Shown here: positions 26,249 to 33,714 of the stretch, piece after piece | Numbering within the stretch: position 1 is the stretch's first letter | Layout: each line of letters starts with the position of its first letter | Notes under the pieces: model-generated | Told to the model about the DNA's origin: nothing | What the model saw: only the letters and a program-made list of their open reading frames with translations | The model's database searches: none | Position numbers and translations under genes: made by a program | From: Bradyrhizobium iriomotense | GTDB lineage: Bacteria > Pseudomonadota > Alphaproteobacteria > Rhizobiales > Xanthobacteraceae | Reading direction: 5' to 3' | Assembly (NCBI RefSeq): GCF_030160715.1 | Contig: NZ_BSOW01000030.1 | Coordinates: 62,001 to 126,000, forward strand | DNA: 64,000 nt

Positions 26249-27793
26249 ATGGATGCTCCAACGCAACAGGAAGCATCGGGCAGCGCCATCGAGATCGGCG
26301 AAATCACGCGGGTGATTGCCGAGCAAACAGGCTGCGGCAGCGGCAGGGCTGGCTGCGCCTCGCAGGCGAACCGCGGCGATCTGCCAGTCGAGACATGGGA
26401 GAAGGTGAAAAACCACCCCTGTTATAGTGAGGAAGCGCATCATCACTATGCGCGCATGCATGTCGCGGTCGCACCGGCCTGCAATATCAAGTGCAACTAC
26501 TGCAACCGAAAATATGACTGTGCTAATGAATCGCGCCCCGGCGTGGTTAGCGAGAGGCTGACGCCAGAACAGGCCGCTAAGAAAGTCGTGGCGGTCGCTT
26601 CTACCATTCCGCAAATGACTGTGCTCGGCATCGCCGGTCCTGGCGACCCCCTCGCCAACCCCGAAAAGACCTTCAAGACGTTCGGGCTCGTCCGCAAGGC
26701 CGCACCCGATCTCAAGCTGTGCCTGTCAACGAACGGTCTGGCGCTACCCGATTACGTCGACACCATCACAAAATTCAATGTCGACCACGTCACGATCACA
26801 ATCAATATGATCGACCCCGCAATCGGCGCAAAGATCTATCCCTGGATCTTCTATCAGCACAAGCGCTACGCCGGCATCCAAGCTGCAAAGATCCTCACCG
26901 ATCGCCAGCTCCAGGGGTTGGAAATGCTCACTGCGCGCGGGGTCCTCTGCAAGGTCAACTCGGTCATGATCCCCGGGATAAACGATCGGCACCTCCTCGA
27001 GGTCAACAAAGCTGTAAAACGGCGCGGTGCCTTCCTGCACAATATCATGCCGTTGATTTCCTCACCCGAACACGGCACCGTGTTCGGCCTGAATGGCCAG
27101 CGCGGCCCGACGGCGCGGGAATTAAAGGCGTTGCAGGATGGCTGCGAGGGTGAGATGCGCATGATGCGCCACTGCCGTCAGTGTCGGGCCGACGCGGTCG
27201 GCCTCCTCGGCGAAGACCGCCGCGCCGAGTTCACCACCGAAAAAATCATGGAGATCGATGTCAAATACGATGTCGAGAGCCGCAAGGGCTATCAGGCCAA
27301 AATCGAGGAAGAGCGCGCCGCCAAGACCACTGCCGAGCGCGCGGACCTTACGAAACGCGCAGATAGCGTTGGCGGCATCAAGCTGTTGGTCGCGGTCGCG
27401 ACCAAGGGAGCGGGACTGATCAACGAACACTTTGGTCATGCCAAGGAGTTCCAGGTCTATGAGCTCTCCAACGGCGGTGCCAAATTCGTTGGCCATCGAC
27501 GCACCGATCTGTACTGCCAGGGAGGCTATGCGGAGGAAGGAAGCCTCGCGACTATCATCGGGGCTGTTAGCGATTGCCATGCGGTGTTCATCGCCAAGAT
27601 TGGCGGCCGCCCCAGGGCGGAATTGATCAAAGCCGGCGTCGAGCCGGTCGATCAGTACGCTCATGAGCCAATCGATAAGTCAACGATCGCCTGGTTCGTG
27701 GCCTATCTCGACAGGGTCAGCAGCGGCACGATCCAACATGAAGAACGTGGTGATGCTGCGATCCGCCCGCGGGCGCTAAATTCCGCGGCGTGA
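26249..27793 (+). CDS. nifB: FeMo-co precursor synthase NifB
   Basis: A 514-residue radical-SAM protein that fuses two [4Fe-4S] units with carbide and sulfide to give NifB-co. The SAM-cluster motif CNIKCNYCNRKYDC is followed by GPGDPLANP. A C-terminal NifX-like domain (LLVAVATKGAGLINEHFGHA onward, about residue 390 to the end) is present. ATG 26249 is chosen because the promoter ends at 26203 and AAGGGAGA lies about 10 bases before it. It leads a long cluster of small nif genes. Confidence 0.97.
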   Translation: MDAPTQQEASGSAIEIGEITRVIAEQTGCGSGRAGCASQANRGDLPVETWEKVKNHPCYSEEAHHHYARMHVAVAPACNIKCNYCNRKYDCANESRPGVVSERLTPEQAAKKVVAVASTIPQMTVLGIAGPGDPLANPEKTFKTFGLVRKAAPDLKLCLSTNGLALPDYVDTITKFNVDHVTITINMIDPAIGAKIYPWIFYQHKRYAGIQAAKILTDRQLQGLEMLTARGVLCKVNSVMIPGINDRHLLEVNKAVKRRGAFLHNIMPLISSPEHGTVFGLNGQRGPTARELKALQDGCEGEMRMMRHCRQCRADAVGLLGEDRRAEFTTEKIMEIDVKYDVESRKGYQAKIEEERAAKTTAERADLTKRADSVGGIKLLVAVATKGAGLINEHFGHAKEFQVYELSNGGAKFVGHRRTDLYCQGGYAEEGSLATIIGAVSDCHAVFIAKIGGRPRAELIKAGVEPVDQYAHEPIDKSTIAWFVAYLDRVSSGTIQHEERGDAAIRPRALNSAA

Positions 27794-27807
27794 GATGGGA
27801 GAAATCA

Positions 27808-28032
27808 ATGCCGTTCAAGATCATCGCCTCTCAGTGCACAGGCTGTTCGGCCTGCGAGCTAGAATGCCCGAACGTCGCGATCGCGGAGAAGGGCGGAACG
27901 TTCGTGATTGATCCTAAAAAATGTACCGAATGCATCGGCCATTTTGACGAGCCGCAATGCGTGGCGGTCTGCCCAGTCGACAACACTTGTGTCATCGACA
28001 CCTCGCTTGCGCGCTACCAGGAACCCGCTTGA
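27808..28032 (+). CDS. fdxN: 2[4Fe-4S] ferredoxin FdxN (copy 2)
   Basis: A 74-residue ferredoxin 14 bases after nifB. Motifs: CTGCSACELEC and CTECIGHFDEPQC followed by CPVDNTC. In Bradyrhizobium this nifB-linked gene (fdxN/frxA) probably donates electrons in NifB-co synthesis. GGGAG precedes ATG 27808. It is about ten residues longer than copy 1 at 10601. Confidence 0.95.
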   Translation: MPFKIIASQCTGCSACELECPNVAIAEKGGTFVIDPKKCTECIGHFDEPQCVAVCPVDNTCVIDTSLARYQEPA

Positions 28033-28046
28033 GCGGAGGACAGGAC

Positions 28047-28349
28047 ATGAACGTTAGGAATATGCGAGCCGTGCGACGTATCGCCCGCTTGGTGCTCCAG
28101 TCTGACAGACTCTCCGGCTGCGACCTTTGCCTGGCGATTAGCCCGGGCGGATGTTCAGGACTTGCCTGTGGAGTGAGCCTGATAGAAGGTCCGTGGGACC
28201 TTGATGCCAAGGTCGAGAACGATCGCGTCGAGCCGCTCCGGGAGAGCCCGCAGCTGTGCGATAGTGCGACGATCGACTTGCCAAATGGGCCGAAGCGGAT
28301 CGGGTTCGTATTGCCAGATCACAAGCAAGTCTCCAACGCGCACTATTGA
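28047..28349 (+). CDS. Divergent HesB-like protein behind fdxN
   Basis: A 100-residue protein with the HesB/IscA signature around the first cysteine (AISPGGCSGLACG) and the ATIDL...GFVLPD end. The C-terminal CxC of A-type carriers is missing, so cluster binding would need the other cysteines (CDLC, C39-like and LC). Such a HesB-like gene often lies behind nifB-fdxN. GGAGG precedes ATG 28047. It may be a specialised or a decaying carrier. Confidence 0.75.
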   Translation: MNVRNMRAVRRIARLVLQSDRLSGCDLCLAISPGGCSGLACGVSLIEGPWDLDAKVENDRVEPLRESPQLCDSATIDLPNGPKRIGFVLPDHKQVSNAHY

Positions 28350-28368
28350 TTGTAAGGGGCTGCCAACG

Positions 28369-28899
28369 ATGCCAGAAGCTCTGTTCAGCCCGCAATCCGA
28401 GATCGACGAGGCGCTCCTTACCAGCACCTTGCTCGGACATGGACTGCCCAGCGAGGCCGAGCATCACCTGTGGGAGGCGAGCCTCTTCTATCATCTCGAT
28501 GAGATCGCCGAAGGTCACTTGCGCCAGGCGGAGGCACTCGCACCAGAGCACGTCGCAGTGCTGATCGGCCTCTTTCGCTTCTATTTCTACAAGGCGCGTC
28601 TCCCCGAGGCGCTGCAGGTCGCTCAGCGCTGCATAATCAAGGCGGCCGAGGTGAACAATCTTTCGTCGGACTGGCGCCTTGTCCGTGCCGGTGACGCGGC
28701 GTTCGGCCGTTATGAAAACACTCTACCGCGCTTTTTTCTATTCTCGCTGAAAGGATATGCCTATTTGCAAATGCGGCTCGGTCGAACCGAGGAAGGGCGG
28801 ATAGCCGTTCAAAAGCTGCTGGAGCTCGATCCCACTGATAAGATCGGTGCCAAGGTTCTCCTACGTGTGCTTGAACACATGGGTCAAGACGATGACTGA
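28369..28899 (+). CDS. TPR-like protein of the nifB cluster
   Basis: A 176-residue helical protein with about three tetratricopeptide-like pairs (for example LFYHLDEIAEGHLRQAEALA, 20 residues, and LFSLKGYAYLQMRLGR). No cysteine clusters or signal peptide. Probably a protein-binding factor in nitrogenase maturation; the partner is unknown. AAGGGG precedes ATG 28369. Its end overlaps the next small gene by 8 bases. Confidence 0.8.
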   Translation: MPEALFSPQSEIDEALLTSTLLGHGLPSEAEHHLWEASLFYHLDEIAEGHLRQAEALAPEHVAVLIGLFRFYFYKARLPEALQVAQRCIIKAAEVNNLSSDWRLVRAGDAAFGRYENTLPRFFLFSLKGYAYLQMRLGRTEEGRIAVQKLLELDPTDKIGAKVLLRVLEHMGQDDD

Positions 28900-29029
28900 C
28901 AACATCGACGCGGCCCGAAACTGGCTGGGCCTTATGAGCCTTGTCGATGACCCATACAGGCAAGTGCTCGAGGTCGCGCGTTCGCGACTGGCCCTCGAGC
29001 CAGAACGAGGACCCTGGCATGCGCACTAG
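28892..29029 (+). CDS. Small coupled ORF before nifZ, 45 residues
   Basis: MTDNIDAARNWLGLMSLVDD... overlaps the TPR gene by 8 bases and the nifZ start by 11, which is the geometry of a translationally coupled gene. The sequence is helical with no known motif. It could be a true small protein or a remnant of a longer gene. Confidence 0.5.
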   Translation: MTDNIDAARNWLGLMSLVDDPYRQVLEVARSRLALEPERGPWHAH

Positions 29030-29339
29030 TGTTCCTGATGATGACGTCGTCGAGCTGATGGCAGGACCCGTCTTCGACTTCGGCGAGAAGGTGAGGGCCA
29101 ATCGCACCATTCGCAATGACGGCACCTATGCTGGCAAAGAGATCGGCGACATCCTGGCCAAGAAGGGCGAGGTCGGCTACGTCGTGTCGATCGGCACTTT
29201 CCTGCAGCGGTTTTACATCTACGGCGTCCAATTCATCGAAAGCGGCAACAGGGTCGGCATGAAGCGCAAGGAACTCGATCCGATCGTGCCTCGCGACACG
29301 GTCGAAGACCTGCTCTTGCCTGGAGCTAAATCACGATGA
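29019..29339 (+). CDS. nifZ: NifZ
   Basis: A 106-residue NifZ family protein: FDFGEKVRANRTIRNDGTY and GEVGYVVSIGTFLQ. NifZ helps form the second P-cluster of the MoFe protein. ATG 29019 lies inside the preceding small gene, and the stop overlaps the following NifZ-like gene by 4 bases. Confidence 0.93.
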   Translation: MRTSVPDDDVVELMAGPVFDFGEKVRANRTIRNDGTYAGKEIGDILAKKGEVGYVVSIGTFLQRFYIYGVQFIESGNRVGMKRKELDPIVPRDTVEDLLLPGAKSR

Positions 29340-29590
29340 TCGAAGCTAAGCGGCCAAAATTTCAGCGGGGTCAGCGCGTGAAGGCGATGTTCGACCTGAC
29401 CAATGACGGGTCCTTCCCCAATGCTCCAGCGGAAGGACTCCTGGTCAGTCTCGGTGACATCGGTGAGATCGTTCAGGTTGGCCGGCATACAGACGCGAAC
29501 CTGCCGATCTATCTGGTCGAGTTCGGTGAAAAAGTGGTCGTCGGGTGCCTCGAAAGAGAAATTGGCCCGATTTCGGAAGTGGACGCATGA
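29336..29590 (+). CDS. NifZ-like protein
   Basis: An 84-residue second NifZ-domain protein (QRVKAMFDLTNDGSF, GDIGEIVQVGRH, YLVEFGEKVVVGCLE). It overlaps nifZ (ATGATCG at 29336) and the next gene by 4 bases. Paired nifZ domains, fused or separate, are known in this group. Confidence 0.88.
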   Translation: MIEAKRPKFQRGQRVKAMFDLTNDGSFPNAPAEGLLVSLGDIGEIVQVGRHTDANLPIYLVEFGEKVVVGCLEREIGPISEVDA

Positions 29591-29940
29591 TCGCCGGCTT
29601 AGGCAGAAATCCGGGACGACCCGTGCACCCTAACGACATCGATCGTATGCGAATCGAGCGCGCGCTAAAATCGAGAGAACGCTACCGTTATGTCTCAGCG
29701 AGCATCACCGCAGTTGCCGGCGGCTACTTGATCGAAAGTCCATGCTGCTCGCGCAACATCGACATCGACGGCGGGATCATTGACGTGGCCCTGCTGCACC
29801 ACAACAGCGCTAGCGCCTGCTGGCAGGTGTTCCGAAAGGATCACAAGAAGCGCGTCTGGAGGCTGCACTCGACCCACCAGCGCTTGGCAGCGGTGACCGA
29901 TCTCTTGAACGCCGATCCGGAACGCGTGTTCTGGCAATAA
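29587..29940 (+). CDS. DUF3024-like nif-associated protein
   Basis: A 117-residue basic protein. The C-terminal part, WQVFRKDHKKRVWRLHS, and the CCSRNIDIDGG strand pair recall DUF3024 proteins found in nif clusters. Function unknown. It starts within the stop of the NifZ-like gene (ATGA), so it is coupled. Confidence 0.75.
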   Translation: MIAGLGRNPGRPVHPNDIDRMRIERALKSRERYRYVSASITAVAGGYLIESPCCSRNIDIDGGIIDVALLHHNSASACWQVFRKDHKKRVWRLHSTHQRLAAVTDLLNADPERVFWQ

Positions 29941-29950
29941 GGACCAATGG

Positions 29951-30220
29951 ATGGCTTTGGGAGCAGACGAAATCGCGGACATCGCACAGGAGCTCGGGTC
30001 ATTCGATGATGTATCTCAAGCTTATGCGGCTTTGCGACAAAGATACCCGAATCTATCCTGGATTCGCTGCGACTCCTCCGATCTTACCGAAATACCCTTT
30101 TGCAGCATCGGGCCGTTCGACCTGCATTTGCTCGATGGCGCTGATCATTGTGCGCGGATCACACATGATCCGATGCGCGCGACCGGCATTGTGTTGGCCA
30201 GGCGGGCGGCCGAGCTGTGA
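29951..30220 (+). CDS. Small nif-cluster protein, 89 residues
   Basis: MALGADEIADIAQELGS... is a small acidic protein with no recognised domain. It starts 10 bases after the previous stop, with AAGGA upstream, and its end overlaps the next gene's GTG by 4 bases. Position in an unbroken coupled series supports that it is translated. Confidence 0.7.
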   Translation: MALGADEIADIAQELGSFDDVSQAYAALRQRYPNLSWIRCDSSDLTEIPFCSIGPFDLHLLDGADHCARITHDPMRATGIVLARRAAEL

Positions 30221-31428
30221 CCGGTCCACACCTAACCTATGGCTGCGTTGCAGAGGCCGGCGAAGAGCCGGGTGAAGCGAGACATAGGTCGTTGATTGCG
30301 TTGTCGGATCCCGACATTACCCGGGCCGAAATCGCAGCAGTCGATCGCGTGTTGCGTTCGCAACGGCTCTCTAACGGCGCGGTCACCGAACAATTCGAGG
30401 CGGCATTTGCCGCCTATCTCGGGCGGAACTATGCCGTTGCAGTACCGAGCGGCACCATCGGCCTTCTGCTTTGCCTGAAGGCTTGCGGCATTGCCGCCGG
30501 CGACGAAGTGATTGCCTCGTCCCATTCATATCGCGAAACTGGACACGCAATCAGCCTCGCGGGTGCACGGCCGGTGTTCGCGGACATTGACTATTGGTCC
30601 GGGACGCTCGCGCCGCAGAAAGTCGAGGAACGCATCACGCCAAAGACCCGCGCCATTCTCGCCGCCAACATTAATGGGCATCCTGCAGCCTGGTCGGAAC
30701 TGCGGGATATCGCCAGTAGGCACAATCTGCTGCTGCTGGAAGATTCCACTGAGGCCATCGCCTCGCGTTACAAGGGCCAACTGGTCGGCGCCTTCGGCGA
30801 TGTCGCCGTGTTTGACTTGGCCCAGCCCTCGCTTCTGACCTGCGGCGAAGGCGCCATAGTGGTAACCGATGATATCGAACGAGCGGTGGCGCTACGTCGC
30901 CACCGCTCGCGTCGGCTGGACGATCGTTCTTCCGTTTCCGTCGGTTCGGCTGCGCCATACCAGGCCGTGATGAGCGATCTTTCCGCTGCGCTGGGACTCG
31001 CGCAGCTAAGGCGTATCGACGAGATCTTGGAGCGGCGCCGGCTGATCGAGCAGCTTTATGCGACGCATATGCAGTCGTTCGAAGGCATCAAACCTCCCTA
31101 TGTCGAGTCCGACGCGACTGAAGTCAACTGGTTCCTCTATGTTGTCCATCTCGGGACGCGTTTCACGCGCTCCAGCCGCGACGCGGTCGTAGAGGACCTG
31201 CGCGTGCAGCACGTCGAGGCTGCCGCCTACAGCCGTCCCCTGCACCTGCAGCGGCACTATTTCGATCTCGGCTACCGCCGTGGCGATCTGCCGGTGATCG
31301 AAAAGATCTCCGATCGCGCCGTCGCACTGCCGTTTCATACGCATCTCACCGATTGCCAGATCGAATTCATCGTCGAGACCATGAAAGACGCCTCGATCAA
31401 TGTGGGCGCCGGGGCGGCGATCTACTGA
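30217..31428 (+). CDS. DegT/DnrJ/EryC1-family protein lacking the PLP lysine
   Basis: A 403-residue protein of the sugar-aminotransferase fold: AVPSGTIGLLLCLKA near 90, DEVIASSHSYRETG, and EDSTEAIASRYKG near 175. At the Schiff-base position, where family members have a Lys just before LLTTGEGG, it has Ser205 (AQPSLLTCGEGA). It is therefore unlikely to be a normal aminotransferase; a regulatory or sensing role, or a Lys-independent reaction, is possible. The start is GTG 30217, coupled to the small gene before it. It ends the nifB cluster. Confidence 0.8.
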   Translation: MTGPHLTYGCVAEAGEEPGEARHRSLIALSDPDITRAEIAAVDRVLRSQRLSNGAVTEQFEAAFAAYLGRNYAVAVPSGTIGLLLCLKACGIAAGDEVIASSHSYRETGHAISLAGARPVFADIDYWSGTLAPQKVEERITPKTRAILAANINGHPAAWSELRDIASRHNLLLLEDSTEAIASRYKGQLVGAFGDVAVFDLAQPSLLTCGEGAIVVTDDIERAVALRRHRSRRLDDRSSVSVGSAAPYQAVMSDLSAALGLAQLRRIDEILERRRLIEQLYATHMQSFEGIKPPYVESDATEVNWFLYVVHLGTRFTRSSRDAVVEDLRVQHVEAAAYSRPLHLQRHYFDLGYRRGDLPVIEKISDRAVALPFHTHLTDCQIEFIVETMKDASINVGAGAAIY

Positions 31429-31567
31429 ACAGCCGATAAATGCAGTAAATGCGTATCAATAGGAATTCTTGTTGCTCTGCGACAGTCCGCCGGCTCGATC
31501 GTCAAGCGCGGATGTCAGAGTAGCATCCGCGTCGCGGCCCCTCTCGTCAGATGACCGTAGCTACAGT

Positions 31568-31583
31568 TGGTTTGGAGCTTGCA
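31568..31583 (+). promoter_or_regulatory. Sigma54-like promoter of bolA
   Basis: TGGTTT-N5-TTGCA with correct GG-N10-GC. It lies 31 bases before ATG 31615. A near NifA site with N9 spacing (TGT...ACA, near 31470) is not counted. Confidence 0.55.
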
Positions 31584-31614
31584 TGAAGCTGTGCCAGAAC
31601 AGGAGTGGGCGACC

Positions 31615-31848
31615 ATGGCGATGGCTGCACCGACAATTGAGGCCTTGATCCGCGAGGCATTTCCCGACGCGGCTGTGGTCGTGACCGAGCTCGGAGGCAC
31701 CGGGCGCTATTGTGGGGCACGAATCGTGTCGCAGGCCTTTGCCGGCAAGAGCCGTATCCAGCAGCATCGGATGATCTATGAGGCGCTAAAGGGCAAGATA
31801 ACCGACACGTTCGAGGCGCTCGTGCTCGAAACCGCCGTTGCAAAATAA
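31615..31848 (+). CDS. BolA/IbaG-family protein
   Basis: A 77-residue BolA-like protein. The fold signature IEALIREAFPDAAVVVTEL and the RIQQHRMIYEALKGKI helix identify it. BolA proteins pair with monothiol glutaredoxins in handling 2Fe-2S clusters. AGGAG precedes ATG 31615; the upstream in-frame residues overlap the promoter. Its location between nif genes suggests a specialised copy for nitrogenase Fe-S supply. Confidence 0.85.
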   Translation: MAMAAPTIEALIREAFPDAAVVVTELGGTGRYCGARIVSQAFAGKSRIQQHRMIYEALKGKITDTFEALVLETAVAK

Positions 31849-32061
31849 GCCGCTTGCAAGGAAAGACTCAATGAGTGACCCAACCGGACAATGCATTAAT
31901 GGCTTCAGTGCTGGAGGTGACATCCAACCGTTTCGAACCGGCTGATCATCCTACAGCTCTATGTTAGAGCAGGGACTCTCGGCGACTGCGAGATTGCTCC
32001 CGAGATGTCCAGAGAGGGTGAGCTTACCACTGTGCCGATAACAAATTGGGGTAACTGTCGC

Positions 32062-32412
32062 ATGGACAACAACATGAACGAGTTTGAACTTCCGCAGCTC
32101 TACCGGCATCACGTTTTTTCCTGTCAGACTCAGCGCCCACCTGACCATCCGCACGGCAGCTGTGGGACGGCAGGCGGTGGACCTTTGTGGGAACGGCTCG
32201 GCAAAGCGATCGAAGCGAGAGGTCTCACCGATGTCGGATTCACAGCAGCCGGCTGTCTCGGCTTCTGCGCCTCTGGTCCCCTAATGGTCGTCTATCCTGA
32301 CGGTGTCTGGTATCGTCCGCGTAGACCGGAAGACATTGACGAGATTGTTGACTCCCATTTGAAAAATGGCCGCCGTGTTGACCGCCTCGTCATCGTGCTC
32401 ACGCGGAGTTAG
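32062..32412 (+). CDS. Thioredoxin-fold [2Fe-2S] ferredoxin
   Basis: A 116-residue protein with the four cysteines of the thioredoxin-like 2Fe-2S ferredoxins: SCQTQRPPDHPHGSCG and AAGCLGFCASGP. It should bind one 2Fe-2S cluster and act in electron transfer or cluster handling near nitrogenase. ATG 32062 is taken; MNEFELP at 32074 is an alternative. No strong promoter was seen. Confidence 0.85.
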   Translation: MDNNMNEFELPQLYRHHVFSCQTQRPPDHPHGSCGTAGGGPLWERLGKAIEARGLTDVGFTAAGCLGFCASGPLMVVYPDGVWYRPRRPEDIDEIVDSHLKNGRRVDRLVIVLTRS

Positions 32413-32474
32413 CGCCGCTTGTGGTATGAAGACAGACGTCGCTGCGTTGCATCCATGTTGGCGCAGAGAGGGGA

Positions 32475-32954
32475 TTATCGCCCTTGAGCGGGAGCCGCTT
32501 GCTGTGAGGATGCCTCGCGTCCCTCCCCGTCGCAGAAATGCCCGGCGCTGGTACAAGGCAATAGTGCCTCCGTGAGCGTGCAGTTCTGAAGCTCGCTTCT
32601 CAGGCTTCCGCCCAGCAGCGACAGTACGGGTTCCCAGTCAAATCCGGCACATTTCATATTAACGGCTTCGATCAGTGGACGCCGGATCAGCAGAGGATCT
32701 TCGAGCAACAAGGCGATCGCGTCGATTGCATTGATCGCCGTCAGGTCAACCGCGCCCGATTTCACCTGCCGCGCGGCGGGGTTGAACCAGGATCGAACCG
32801 GGGTGTCACCAAAGAAAGTGATCAGATTTGGCGCTGTCCAGAGCTCGGTCAGCAAGTTCTTTGCAACGACGCGATGTCCCGCGGCCTCCAGGGCGCGAAT
32901 CTGGCGCGCGTTCGTACTGCAGCCGGGCTTCTGCCAAAACAGAACAGTAGCCAT
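32475..32954 (-). CDS. Nitrogenase-associated ArsC-like protein (NifO type)
   Basis: A 159-residue protein with an ArsC/Spx thioredoxin fold: MATVLFWQKPGCSTNARQ, having the single active-site cysteine but not the CxxC of Spx. Such proteins are annotated as nitrogenase-associated/NifO and were linked in Azotobacter to molybdenum use and nitrate response. ATG 32954 follows AGAGG. The C-terminal about 35 residues are a poor match and may be an extension. It may be cotranscribed with the doubtful gene upstream. Confidence 0.82.
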   Translation of the reverse strand: MATVLFWQKPGCSTNARQIRALEAAGHRVVAKNLLTELWTAPNLITFFGDTPVRSWFNPAARQVKSGAVDLTAINAIDAIALLLEDPLLIRRPLIEAVNMKCAGFDWEPVLSLLGGSLRSELQNCTLTEALLPCTSAGHFCDGEGREASSQQAAPAQGR

Positions 32955-33060
32955 GTCCAATACCTCTTTCTTTACAGTGAGCTGGATCAACTGACGTCGT
33001 TGTCGGTCCTCTTTGCATGCGCGATCGAGGGGTGGTTGATCACTGCTCCGCGGCCAGCCC

Positions 33061-33339
33061 TCATGCTCTCCAGTCGTCGAGGTTGTCTAGGCGATCAAAA
33101 TGCGCAGACCGCTCAACGTCTCGGCTTGACCGATCGGACCCGGTCCGCAGCGCTTCACAAGAAGCCGCCGGAGCAGCATCGCGTGAGGCAGTTGGTGGTT
33201 TTGCGTAGGTCCGTTCGGGCGTGCCCGTTCGTCGGTCTCGACATCGCCATGAAGTGTGAACAGCAATGGCTGCGCGGCGGATCTCGTCCCCGGCGCGCGC
33301 CAGGGGTACTGCCTTGGCTGCCTCGAAGCAGATCTGCAT
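33061..33339 (-). CDS. Doubtful small gene behind a sigma54 promoter
   Basis: ATG 33339 has GGAGAG 8 bases upstream and a -24/-12 element about 40 bases further up, so transcription and initiation look real. The first about 27 residues (MQICFEAAKAVPLARAGDEI...) look coding. After that the frame becomes Arg-rich, while another minus frame gives a more protein-like end (LPHAMLLRRLLVKRCG). A frameshift, and hence a broken gene, is likely. I do not recognise the family. Confidence 0.4.
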   Translation of the reverse strand: MQICFEAAKAVPLARAGDEIRRAAIAVHTSWRCRDRRTGTPERTYAKPPTASRDAAPAASCEALRTGSDRSSRDVERSAHFDRLDNLDDWRA

Positions 33340-33376
33340 GTCGCGCTCTCCTCAAATCGCCACTTAGTGAGGAGGT

Positions 33377-33392
33377 AGCAATCTCTGTTCCG
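33377..33392 (-). promoter_or_regulatory. Sigma54 promoter on the minus strand, divergent from nifH2
   Basis: CGGAAC-N5-TTGCT on the minus strand, GG-N10-GC. Confidence 0.65.
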
Positions 33393-33441
33393 CATTATGT
33401 ACGGCTGCTTCGCCGCAGAATCTTACTTTCGGAGCCGGCTC

Positions 33442-33457
33442 TGTCCTGCTTCTGACA
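33442..33457. promoter_or_regulatory. NifA site shared by nifH2 and the minus-strand operon
   Basis: TGTCCTGCTTCTGACA, perfect TGT-N10-ACA. It lies 49 bases from the minus-strand -24 element and 87 bases before that of nifH2. Confidence 0.82.
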
Positions 33458-33544
33458 GGACCATTATCGGTCGGCGGCGCTTGTTGGTCGTGAACTTCAA
33501 TGGTTCTTCGGGCAAGATCAAGCGCTTAGCGCAAGCGCGGCAAA

Positions 33545-33560
33545 TGGCACGCCAGTTGCT
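33545..33560 (+). promoter_or_regulatory. Sigma54 promoter of nifH2
   Basis: TGGCAC-N5-TTGCT, consensus -24/-12, with about 150 bases of leader before ATG 33715. Confidence 0.9.
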
Positions 33561-33714
33561 ACTTGGATGCTGCAGGAGTGAGGCTGGAGCGCGCCTGGTG
33601 CTTCTGGCGAGCATCTTCTCGTTCCCGACGCTCGTGTGCCCACCTTTCTGAGAGAGAAACAATCTCGCACAAGCCCAGCGCGAAATCGTTGGAAATCGAT
33701 AGATGGAGAACAAC

